This document shows, in pieces, positions 7,947-15,337 of a stretch of DNA of 64,000 nucleotides. A model generated the notes under the pieces. The model was not told the DNA's origin and ran no database searches. It was given only the letters and a program-made list of their open reading frames with translations. The DNA comes from Thermoflavimicrobium dichotomicum. GTDB taxonomy: Bacteria; Bacillota; Bacilli; Thermoactinomycetales; Thermoactinomycetaceae. Both the position numbers and the translations under genes were made by a program. Each line of letters opens with the position of its first letter. Positions within the stretch are counted from its first letter, which is position 1. Location: contig NZ_FORR01000016.1 in assembly GCF_900114055.1 (NCBI RefSeq), positions 1 to 64,000 of the forward strand. The letters run 5' to 3'.

Positions 7947-8329
7947 ATGGAACCAGAGAAAGACATCTATAAGAAGATTGTTGGCGAATTAAGGAAAACA
8001 ACCAAGGTCATTATTGTGTGTACGATATGGAACAGGATATTATGGATGAAGCATATCAACAGATAAAAAAGATAGAAGTTGATTACAGGCTGGTAGTTCA
8101 AGTCTTGCAAGGTTCACATATATTCAATCAATTACCTCTGTTGGAAAAATACGATATGGATGTGGAAGTTTGCGTGCCTGTTTACCTGCGTGAAAGAAAT
8201 GTATGGAAAAATGGAATCGTGGAAACAAAGGGAAGTTTGAAAGCAGAACCTTTGTTATAAGACAATGCAGTATTATTGGATCACCTCACTCCTGATGGAG
8301 ATAAGAAATTAACCGAGCAGATGGTTTGA
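7947..8329 (+). pseudogene. broken small hypothetical gene
   Basis: A good site (GAGGTGAG) precedes ATG 7947, and the frame reads MEPEKDIYKKIVGELRKTTK. Around 8010-8020 the sensible reading moves to another frame (YDMEQDIMDEAYQQIKKIEV). A TAA at 8258-8260 then interrupts it, yet the same frame goes on with DNAVLLDHLTPDGDKKLTEQ to a stop at 8327-8329. One frameshift and one nonsense change would explain this as a dead gene of about 127 codons. A functional 80-residue protein from GTG 8018 is less likely because it lacks a ribosome binding site. No family is recognised. Confidence 0.55.
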
Positions 8330-8349
8330 GCTGAGGATCGTTAGTCAGA

Positions 8350-8627
8350 GGTTTATGGAAAATCGGATGCAATTATTTCTTTTTATATCAATAAATTCCA
8401 TATAATCCAAAGAACTTACAGGCGTAAATTGGATGAATAGACACAAAAAATTATGTTTTTTGACAGATGGGGTCGCAAATGATATAATAAAAAAATAAAT
8501 GATTGGGTTAGATGTTCCCGATTTTCCATGAACCCCCCGTGATTTTGACCACTCCAGAGGTTTGTGGATCACGAAAAATCAAGGGGTTTCGGGGACAAAA
8601 ACTCTCAGAAACCAGGAATGGCGGAGG
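8350..8627 (+). promoter_or_regulatory. CRISPR leader, copy 1
   Basis: This ~277-bp block recurs with few changes at 10250-10527 and 19415-19690, each time ending in ...CCAGGAATGGCGGAGRG just before a CRISPR repeat. It holds a strong sigma-A promoter, TTGACA (8460-8465), 17 bp, TATAAT (8483-8488), so transcription starts about 130 bp before the first repeat. The transcribed part can fold: CCCC...TGATTTT pairs with AAAAATCA.GGGG, with an inner CCAC/GTGG stem. Confidence 0.8.
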
Positions 8628-8735
8628 GTATCATTGAATCCATTTTGGAATTAGAACATAAACAAAGTTCGCCAAAGGGGCAACACGTGCCATTCAACAG
8701 GCAGGGTATCATTGAATCCATTTTGGAATTAGGAC
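8628..8735 (+). CRISPR. minimal CRISPR array 1
   Basis: Two 30-bp repeats (8628-8657 and 8706-8735) begin GTATCATTGAATCC and end GGAATTAGAAC or GGAATTAGGAC. They enclose one 48-bp spacer (8658-8705). The last 8 nt, ATTAGAAC, resemble the usual Cas6 5' handle ATTGAAAC. A third, badly decayed repeat may end at 8794 (GAATCAATTGCGAATAAAC). The array reads away from the leader toward the convergent cas2-cas1 pair. Confidence 0.8.
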
Positions 8736-8790
8736 TTTGACCCCAGATTTCATTGAAGAACACTGACTACGATTTGAATCAATTGCGAAT

Positions 8791-8840
8791 AAACAAAGGC
8801 AACGGCCTGTGTCTTTGACACGTCGTTGCCTTTGTTTTTC
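8791..8840. terminator. strong terminator between array 1 and cas2
   Basis: AAACAAAGGCAACG (8791-8804) pairs with CGTTGCCTTTGTTT (8824-8837), a 14-bp stem with T on one side and A on the other. It can end both the array transcript and the minus-strand cas1-cas2 transcript. Related hairpins close arrays 2 and 3. Confidence 0.85.
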
Positions 8841-8846
8841 TTAAGT

Positions 8847-9119
8847 TTAAAAAATGAAAGGATCAAAATCCTGCTCGTTCTTATATCCTAGAACTTCAGT
8901 ATGTAGATCGTTTTCATCTGCGGTGATATATAATCTGACTTGATCATACTTCGGATGAAGGATCTGCTGTAAGTCATGTTGCAGTTTTTCCAATTGATGT
9001 TTGGATAGGTTTCCTTCAAACGTAGAGCGCTGCACACGGAAAAGATATTTTTGAAAGATCTTTTTTATTTGGGTAACACGATCAGTGTGGACATCATATA
9101 CACCGATGACAAACATCAT
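8847..9119 (-). CDS. cas2: CRISPR adaptation endoribonuclease-like protein Cas2
   Basis: This 90-residue protein has the Cas2 ferredoxin-like pattern: MFVIGVYDV at the start, with the conserved Asp of the first strand, then VQRSTFEGNLS. Cas2 bridges two Cas1 dimers in the spacer integration complex. The start is taken at 9119, whose A is shared with the TAA of cas1 (TAATG). An ATG three codons earlier in the overlap or one codon later are alternatives. Translation probably depends on ribosomes arriving from cas1, so the lost ATG of cas1 may also lower Cas2. Confidence 0.85.
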   Translation of the reverse strand: MMFVIGVYDVHTDRVTQIKKIFQKYLFRVQRSTFEGNLSKHQLEKLQHDLQQILHPKYDQVRLYITADENDLHTEVLGYKNEQDFDPFIF

Positions 9120-10141
9120 TACCACCATATACGAAAGCTTTGATAGGATTTTTGTTGACTAAAATGCTGAACTAATTTCGTACATTCATGACGAATAAGC
9201 TGGAGATAGGAGAATATTTTATTTTTTTGGCGATGGAAGAAAGTAGAGTTCAATTTTCTTTGGTATTCTTTTATCACCTTTTGTTTCCCGATGGTTGTAA
9301 GAAAGCATCCTTTGTCTCTTTCTTCGAAACAGGTGTGATCTAACATGCGTAAAGTGATCATTCGAAGGATAAGTCGATCAACGATCACGGGTTTAAAAAT
9401 CTCGCTAATGTCAAGAGCGAGGCTTAGCCGTTTAACTTTCGTGCTATGTAAATAACTAATGGTTGGATGAAGAGGTGTTTGTCTTAATTGTTCAATGATG
9501 GTGACATATAGCAGGGAATTTAAATAAGAAAGAAGAGAATTCATTGGATTTTTCGGTGGGCGACGTGTTCGTTTTTGTATAAGGAATTCAGGAAAGTCCC
9601 TTTTCATAAACTCATCTAATATTTGATAATAAGTCAATCGAAATCTACCTTCACATCCAAGCAATTGGGAAAGATTGCATATTGTAGAGAGCTTTGAACG
9701 TAAAAGGTTAAGTTCTTTTTTCTTTTCTTGTATTTGAGAGAGATCTAGTTTATTCGTTATTTTATTAGTGAGTTGAGTAATGTTTCTAAGCATATTCGTT
9801 TGGGCACCAAGTACGAATTCTTTGGCAAGAAAGAGTCTTTTCTGTGCATTGCAATAAGAAAGTACTTGTTCGACTACGATTTCACTTTGTTCAGGGGGAG
9901 TTTGATCTGGAAAGAAACTGCCAATATAAAAACCGTAGTAATGAAAGAAGTGAATCGGAATCCCATATCGGCTAGCAAGTTCAAGTAATTTGGTTGTGCA
10001 GGTAATAGATGCCAGGACATAGATTGATTCAATTTGTTCAATAGGAAATCGCTTCTGTTCTTGCTCTGTTTGAATAGCGAGCGTCCCTTCACTTTTAACC
10101 AGGGAAATAGGTTGAGTAATAAAGAGTGGTTGTGTATTTAT
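9119..10141 (-). CDS. cas1: CRISPR integrase Cas1 with ATA in place of ATG
   Basis: The open frame gives 340 residues, normal for Cas1, the integrase that inserts new spacers. Motifs are in place: Glu in GCEGR (~164), His in LHPTISYLH (~232) and Asp in LALDIS (~244), the usual metal site. The N-terminal half (VKSEGTLAIQ ... IEQIESIYVL) is intact. The frame is bounded upstream by TGA, and a GAGGGA site sits five bases before ATA AAT ACA CAA. So the expected Met-Asn-Thr-Gln start has become ATA. The first in-frame ATG is at 9793, too late to keep the N-domain. It is either a silenced gene or one using a rare non-AUG start. Confidence 0.8.
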   Translation of the reverse strand: MNTQPLFITQPISLVKSEGTLAIQTEQEQKRFPIEQIESIYVLASITCTTKLLELASRYGIPIHFFHYYGFYIGSFFPDQTPPEQSEIVVEQVLSYCNAQKRLFLAKEFVLGAQTNMLRNITQLTNKITNKLDLSQIQEKKKELNLLRSKLSTICNLSQLLGCEGRFRLTYYQILDEFMKRDFPEFLIQKRTRRPPKNPMNSLLSYLNSLLYVTIIEQLRQTPLHPTISYLHSTKVKRLSLALDISEIFKPVIVDRLILRMITLRMLDHTCFEERDKGCFLTTIGKQKVIKEYQRKLNSTFFHRQKNKIFSYLQLIRHECTKLVQHFSQQKSYQSFRIWW

Positions 10142-10249
10142 AAAGATCCCTCAACTTTCTTATAAGTTTTATATGATTTGTTACCACAAAATTTGAAAGA
10201 TTATACATATATTTTGGGTTGAGTTTAGAACTTCTTATGGTTAGGTATA

Positions 10250-10527
10250 GGTTCATGGAAAATTGGATACAATTATTTCTTTTTATATCAATAAGTTCCA
10301 TATAATCCAGTGAACTTACAGGGATAAATTGGATGAAAAGACGTAAAAGATTATGTTTTTTGACAGATGGGCTCGCGAATGTTATAATAATAAAATAAAT
10401 AATTTGGCTAGTTATTTGGGATTTTCCATAAACCCCCCCTGATTTTGACCACTTTAGAGGTTTATGGATTACGAAAAATCAAGGGGTTTCAGGGACAAAA
10501 ACTCTCAGAAACCAGGAATGGCGGAGA
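10250..10527 (+). promoter_or_regulatory. CRISPR leader, copy 2
   Basis: This copy has the same length as leader 1, with its repeat exactly 1900 bp further on, and scattered substitutions. TTGACA (10360-10365) and TATAAT (10383-10388) are 17 bp apart. It is divergent from cas1, whose start lies about 110 bp upstream. The ability to form the TGATTTT/AAAAATCA stem is kept. Confidence 0.8.
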
Positions 10528-10633
10528 GTATCATTGAATCCATTTTGGAATTAGAACAGTAACGCCCAAGCGGGTCTTGCCAAGGGTTTAGAAATGCAAT
10601 AATAGTATCATTGAATCCATTTTTGGAATAAAC
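10528..10633 (+). CRISPR. minimal CRISPR array 2
   Basis: One intact repeat (10528-10557) identical to repeat 1 of array 1, one 47-bp spacer (10558-10604), and a decayed terminal repeat (10605-10633) that begins GTATCATTGAATCC but ends TTGGAATAAAC. The tail runs straight into the terminator hairpin. Confidence 0.8.
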
Positions 10634-10680
10634 AAAAGGCAACGACTTGGTCTCAAGGCCCAGGCTCGTTACCTTTTTTT
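10630..10680 (+). terminator. terminator of array 2
   Basis: AAAAGGCAACGA pairs with TCGTTACCTTTTTTT (one mismatch), a hairpin with a T-run related to the hairpins at 8791 and 19716. Confidence 0.7.
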
Positions 10681-10689
10681 GGCTTTCTA

Positions 10690-11340
10690 CCGTTTTGTCA
10701 TAGAGTTCATTTTCGACGATAATTTCCATCACTCTTATTCATCAAAAGTGCAAACAAAAAGTTCTGTTTCTAGGACTCGGTTTATTATGTATGCATTGTA
10801 TTCATTTAGATGCGATCGGCTCAAACTCCAGAAGGTTATGTGAAGTCTACAAATCTTGGTTCAGCTGGTTTCTCATCCAAGGAGCCAGTTTTTGTTTCCA
10901 CAATCTGTTCTAGGAGCATCCAATTGTCACTCCCCTTCATCCTATTGTGCAAACAAAGAAGACGAGAGCTTATCATTAATCCTTCTCTTTTTAGTTTGCT
11001 AAAGGTACGCATCACATTTGTTATGATTTTATCCCTTTTCATGACTAGAATCTTTGCAATAACACATCTACCGTTGATCCTGATACTCCTATTACCTTAC
11101 AGCGACCCCATCGGTCCATAAAGTTGTACGACGGTTTTTTCCACCGTTGTCATGCCTTTTCTTGCCGTTTATTTGCCTCGTTGATAACTCAATCCGTCGT
11201 ATAACTCAAGTTCTACGTCATTTTTATAAGCGGAAAATCAAACAAGCCCGTTATTTTCTTCCATCCTACACCCCCCAGGGCCCCGGCCACGTAGCCCCGC
11301 GCCTAATCCGTCATAAATCGGCGTACTAAAAAATAATTTT
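10690..11340. other. 650 bp without a recognisable gene
   Basis: Short frames occur on both strands, such as one at 10836-11042 on the minus strand, but none has both a ribosome binding site and a recognisable domain. The last part (11260-11330) is locally GC-rich. The stretch reads like decayed mobile DNA between the CRISPR array and a GNAT gene. Confidence 0.5.
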
Positions 11341-11378
11341 GTAAAATGACACACAAGGACGGTTTAGAACCGTCCCCT
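11340..11378. repeat. REP-like hairpin
   Basis: GGACGGTT-TAG-AACCGTCC (11356-11374) forms a tight hairpin. It is preceded by GTAAAATGACACACAA and followed by CCTTCTGTC. This resembles the GACGGTTC/TGTGTCATTTT hairpins that flank REP-type or IS200-like sequences in Firmicutes. It may also serve as the terminator of the GNAT gene. Confidence 0.5.
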
Positions 11379-11388
11379 TCTGTCTACT

Positions 11389-11949
11389 TCATAACTTATA
11401 CTTTTTGATTGAGCTAATATATTTCTCGAAATCTTCCCTAAAGAATGCGTGTAAAACACACGGTTGTTTTTCCTTTTTCTCTAAAAACTCATGTTCATCA
11501 GGAAATAAAGATTCAACATTGAGGCGAATGAAGGGTAGTTTCTCCTGTGCTTTCTGGGAACGAATATTCACCTTTCTTGCACCTGCAAAAACGTGTTCCA
11601 TCCCTAAGTCTTCAAAAGCAATCCTAAGAATTGCAATTTTCGATGCTTGGTTGTATCCCATTCCCCAATAATCATGACCAATCCAAGTTCCAATATGACA
11701 TCGTTTCTTTTCGTGATTGATGTGCATGAGTGTGGTCACACCGATGAGTTCGTCATTTTCGTTCAGAATTACCCTAGAAACTTGCTTTCCCTTCTTTTCC
11801 TCTTCAATGATCCAATTGATAAATTTCTTAGTATCTTCAACGGATTCGTCTCTTATCCCAAGGGCATCCTTCACCTGTGGAGCGGAAACCAACTGAAACA
11901 TGCGGTTTGCGTAAGATATATCATGCGGAACCAATTTCACTGTTGCCAC
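11389..11949 (-). CDS. GNAT family N-acetyltransferase (RimJ/RimL-like)
   Basis: This 186-residue protein has the layout of RimJ/RimL-type acetyltransferases, which move an acetyl group from acetyl-CoA to an amine. Family-like stretches are ELIGVTTLMHINHEKKRCHIG and then the acetyl-CoA loop region GHDYWGMGYNQASKIAI at about residues 90-106. The start is GTG at 11949, chosen because GGGAAGGAAG lies four bases upstream. It stands alone and is flanked by apparent mobile-element debris, so it may be a passenger gene. Its substrate, an antibiotic, a protein N-terminus or a metabolite, cannot be told. Confidence 0.75.
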   Translation of the reverse strand: MATVKLVPHDISYANRMFQLVSAPQVKDALGIRDESVEDTKKFINWIIEEEKKGKQVSRVILNENDELIGVTTLMHINHEKKRCHIGTWIGHDYWGMGYNQASKIAILRIAFEDLGMEHVFAGARKVNIRSQKAQEKLPFIRLNVESLFPDEHEFLEKKEKQPCVLHAFFREDFEKYISSIKKYKL

Positions 11950-12093
11950 AGTTCTTCCTTCCCAAGCTGGAATAGTAGGCAGTATAAGAATTAGTCTATG
12001 TCAATCATATCAAAATCCACAATAAGCCTAAACTATTCTGACTTTGCAAAATAAAACAAGAGTACCCCCTATTTTCTAAAGAATTGGAGCTAC

Positions 12094-12160
12094 TTTTGTG
12101 TCAAAAAAATAATTTGGGCCATTTTTGTGTCACCTTTGAGGTTACTTTTCATTTGTGTCA
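12094..12160. mobile_element. IS-end-like repeats TTTGTGTCA
   Basis: Three copies of (T)TTTGTGTCA lie at 12094-12103, 12123-12132 and 12152-12160, spaced 29 and 28 bp. Multiple short direct repeats of this kind are typical of IS21-family ends, where they bind the transposase. No transposase frame is left nearby, so this looks like a solitary end. Confidence 0.5.
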
Positions 12161-12169
12161 TTGGACAAA

Positions 12170-12510
12170 TTTGGAAGCTAGTTATTTACAATCGCCAAAT
12201 AATCGCAAAGGGCTTGCTACAAACTACCTAATATACGCCTCTCTCAGCCGCGGAAAGAGCAGGGAGGGACCCGTAGCACTCCAGGGATTTTTACACCTCA
12301 GAGACGCCAGGCGGCCGATTCCCTTTGATTCCTCTTGCCAGGCACCGCGGGCGAATGTCTGTCGACTCCTGCCGCCAGCTTACCAATCGCGGACGTATTC
12401 TCCCTAAGCCCTGGTGATCGCGGTCGACCTCGCGGACAAGATAGGCAGGGGCCAGGCGCTGGGGCCCGGGGTTCTTTTCCTGTCTCCTCCTGCGAGATAA
12501 AGAATGTGTG
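12170..12510. other. GC-rich segment without a recognisable gene
   Basis: The stretch 12240-12480 is visibly richer in G and C than its surroundings. Frames on either strand are short and none looks like a known protein. Lying between IS-like ends at 12094-12160 and 12600-12640, it is probably foreign mobile-element remnant. Confidence 0.45.
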
Positions 12511-12516
12511 TATAAG

Positions 12517-12640
12517 CTAATCTCTTATAGAGATATTAGGGACGCAAGTCCCTACACGCAAAAGCGTGCCTAATCTCTCGTCTAGTTCGCTAGTTAGACG
12601 TCCACTCATAATTTTTGAGGCTGTCCACTTATAATTTTTG
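12517..12640. repeat. nested hairpins followed by two 18-bp direct repeats
   Basis: CTAATCTCT occurs at 12517-12525 and 12570-12578 and can pair either way with AGAGATATTAG (12529-12539). Inside the second pairing are two perfect small hairpins, GGGAC-GTCCC (12539-12552) and CACGC-GCGTG (12555-12568). A further hairpin spans 12580-12599. Two copies of GTCCACTYATAATTTTTG then lie at 12600-12617 and 12623-12640, ending five bases before the open part of cmr1. The whole looks like an insertion element end. Confidence 0.55.
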
Positions 12641-12647
12641 CGATTGA

Positions 12648-13391
12648 ACCTCCAAAGAGAAAGCCAGGATCGAGGAATGCTGGAAAGCCACCCTGGCCAG
12701 CTTATGGTTGATGGTTTATGTTGGAGGATTGGGAAGTCAATCCCGTCGGGGATTTGGGAGTTTGGAAATTGAAGAATGGACTCCATCGGCCCATTGCCCG
12801 GCTGCCTCTTGGTTATCCGATTTACCCCTCCCCCAAAAGGCAAATTCTCCCCAAGATTATGTGAAAAAGTGGAACACAGCGATACGGACGATCAGTCGTT
12901 GGTATCCATTTCTTGATCTTCCGCCGTCCGAGTGGGGATACACCCTGCTTACGAAGGATTCTGCCGTCTATGTGTCGGAAACGGAATTTCCGGATGAACT
13001 TTCTGCCTGGGAGTATGCCTATAGCCTGTTCAAAAAGGGAAAAAAGGGTGACGGACAGTATGCATTTGGCCTGCCTGTTGTGAAGGGGCCGGTTACCATC
13101 CAACCTCCTAAGCCTGGACAGGTGAAGGAGAATTCATCCCGACAACCTGCTCCTTACTTTGCCTATAAAGTGGCTTCGCCTATATGGTTACGGATCGTTC
13201 AGCTGCAAACGGGCAAGTATATTTTGCAATATTCCTTTTTATCTGCACCTTATCCGCGCGAACTGGACCGATATCACAGGTATGAAAAGAAGACAGAACA
13301 AAAGGCGATCCACCTGAATGCACATCAATGCTGGAAAGAGTTTCAAGCCATTCTGGGGAAATCTTCTTTCCTGAAAGGAGAGTTGACATGA
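12648..13391 (+). pseudogene. cmr1: Cmr1 lacking its N-terminal part
   Basis: The frame opens after TGA 12645-12647 and reads on to 13391. GGLGSQSRRGFGS, the glycine-rich motif of RAMP proteins, shows this is the C-terminal half or so of Cmr1, the subunit at the 3' end of the crRNA in type III-B complexes. Family members normally have a few hundred residues and a first RRM-like domain that is absent here. No ribosome binding site precedes any ATG, TTG or GTG near 12708. The missing part meets two IS-like direct repeats at 12600-12640. The stop overlaps the cmr2 ATG (ATGA). Confidence 0.8.
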
Positions 13392-15337
13392 ACTTTTCTT
13401 CATTGCATTGGACGATCGGACCTGTGCAAAGCTTTGTGGCTCAGTCACGTCAGACACGCGATTTGCTGGTCAGCTCCTTTCTTCTCTCCTATTTGACAGG
13501 TGTGGCGATGGATGCAGTGATCCAGTTGGGAGGACGAATCATCTTTCCCACGATCTATGTATCAAAGCATTCAGACGAAGTCTCTCATGAACTCATTTTA
13601 GCGATTCAAGGGAAGCGTACAGGTCAGTCGGCCCTTTGGATGGGAACTCTTCCCAATCGCTTTAAAGCAGCGATTCCCAAATGTTCAGAACGGGATATTC
13701 CGGTCAAAGTAACGGAAGCAGTAAAAAAACGATGGAATCAGATTACCGAGGCGGTCTGGAAATATTTACAAAACCGTGTCGGCTCCGTGGAGTCATTTGA
13801 AGAACGGGAGCGATGGAAACGGCCTGAAGTAAAGGAAATCTGGGATCGGCAGGTAAACGGATTTTGGGAGATCGCTTGGGGAGTCTCTGACCGGGACGAT
13901 ATTTTAGATCGCCGTAAAAATTGGCGAAACCATATCTCCCCGATTGAAAAAGGGGCGAAATGCACACTGATGAGCGAGTGGCAAGAGATCTCGGGATATG
14001 ATGATGGAACGGAAGAACAAAAACGGTTTTGGGAAACATTGGATCAATCTGTAAATCCCGATGATCTGACAGAGAAAGAGCGGCTCTGTGCCATTGCTCT
14101 GGTAAAGCGCTTTTTTCCCTATGTAGCAGAAGAATCGATTGGGTGGGAGTTTCCCGAAGTAGCCAAACAACTTCCCTCCGTGTTATCCATTGCCGCGGTT
14201 CCCTGGCTTCAGGCAGTCAATCGATCTTTGCAAGGAAAAAATGGACAGGAATCTGCCCAAGCGGTAGAAAAGTATGTCCAGACCGTCACTTCATATAACA
14301 GGAAGGATGTAGAGCTTTCCCACCATTTTGATGATGTTCGTGCATTCACGCCAACGGCTCAAAAATTAACGAAGCTGGACGGGAAATTTCACCTTGAGTA
14401 TGCCCTGGATACGTTTCTTGAGAAAGGAGCATTCAAAAGTTCAAAGCGGGAATCGATCAAGAAAGCGTATAACCATTTATGCGAAAAAGTAAAGGCGAAG
14501 CCGGCACCTTACTTTGCCTTGCTCATCATGGATGGGGATCGCTTGGGAGCCTTGTTGCAGTCGGAAGAGAGTAGTCGGGTAAGCCGGGCATTAGATTCCT
14601 TTTCTAAACAAATCCACAGCATTGTCAAAGAACATCTCGGCGTCGTGATTTATGCGGGTGGGGATGATGCCATGGCCATGTTGCCGATGGAGCAGGCAGT
14701 TCAATGTGCCAAACGGTTACATGATGCGTATGTTCAGGCGTTTGAACAGCATCTGGGCAACAAAGCGACCAGTTCCACGGGCATTGTATTTGCACATTGC
14801 CAGTCTCCCCTGCAAAGTGTGCTGCAATTTGGGCGGCATCTCCTGGATGAGATCGCCAAGGAAGCGTGCGGAAGAGATAGCCTGGCGATTGGCGTATGGA
14901 AGCGCGCGGGTGCGGAGATCGTTTGGTCCGCCCCATGGGAGAGGGATGATCAGCTGGGCAAATCGGCTGTCGAAGAGTTGTTGTTTATGTTACAACCGCA
15001 AGCAACTGTGAATGATCAGGAATTGCCATTAAAAGAAATCTTTACCAATAGTTTTTTGAATAAATTCAGGAATTTGGAACGGTTCCCGTTTTATCCGGAA
15101 GATTTGCTCAAACGAAAAGAGCTGATGAAAAAAGTCGTAGCGGAGGAATTGAATCGCATTCGGCGGGGAAAGTGGGATCTGGTTACCCGGATGCAGTTGG
15201 CCGAATCGATGTTGAATATTTGTTATCAGTCGTATCGGGATGAACAGGGAAAAGTGCATTTGGCTGCGGGAGAGTATTCCTCGGATGGAGCGCAGTTGAT
15301 CAAGTTTATTCGGGAACAAGGGGGCGAGCTGTCTTGA
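13388..15337 (+). CDS. cmr2: Cas10/Cmr2, large subunit of the type III-B complex
   Basis: This 649-residue protein has the Cas10 palm motif YAGGDDAMAM, with GGDD at residues 424-427, the site that makes cyclic oligoadenylate in type III systems. It begins at once with HWTIGPVQSFVAQSRQTRDLL, which in longer Cmr2 proteins follows the HD nuclease domain; no HD domain is present. The start at 13388 has AAAGGAG eight bases upstream, and its ATG overlaps the cmr1 stop. It would act in the cytoplasm as the signalling subunit of the Cmr complex. Loss of HD implies no DNase activity of its own. Confidence 0.92.
   Translation: MNFSSLHWTIGPVQSFVAQSRQTRDLLVSSFLLSYLTGVAMDAVIQLGGRIIFPTIYVSKHSDEVSHELILAIQGKRTGQSALWMGTLPNRFKAAIPKCSERDIPVKVTEAVKKRWNQITEAVWKYLQNRVGSVESFEERERWKRPEVKEIWDRQVNGFWEIAWGVSDRDDILDRRKNWRNHISPIEKGAKCTLMSEWQEISGYDDGTEEQKRFWETLDQSVNPDDLTEKERLCAIALVKRFFPYVAEESIGWEFPEVAKQLPSVLSIAAVPWLQAVNRSLQGKNGQESAQAVEKYVQTVTSYNRKDVELSHHFDDVRAFTPTAQKLTKLDGKFHLEYALDTFLEKGAFKSSKRESIKKAYNHLCEKVKAKPAPYFALLIMDGDRLGALLQSEESSRVSRALDSFSKQIHSIVKEHLGVVIYAGGDDAMAMLPMEQAVQCAKRLHDAYVQAFEQHLGNKATSSTGIVFAHCQSPLQSVLQFGRHLLDEIAKEACGRDSLAIGVWKRAGAEIVWSAPWERDDQLGKSAVEELLFMLQPQATVNDQELPLKEIFTNSFLNKFRNLERFPFYPEDLLKRKELMKKVVAEELNRIRRGKWDLVTRMQLAESMLNICYQSYRDEQGKVHLAAGEYSSDGAQLIKFIREQGGELS

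Noticed and set aside
10259-10301. Short minus-strand frames beginning MELIDIKRNNC or similar in each leader
   Set aside because: They recur only because the leader DNA recurs; they are antisense to the leader and carry no translation signal.
10836-11042. 68-codon minus-strand frame in the gap after array 2
   Set aside because: No ribosome binding site of note, no recognisable domain, and the area looks decayed.
12084-12407. 107-codon frame over the IS-like repeats and GC-rich segment
   Set aside because: The composition and overlap with repeats suggest a chance frame; no domain seen.
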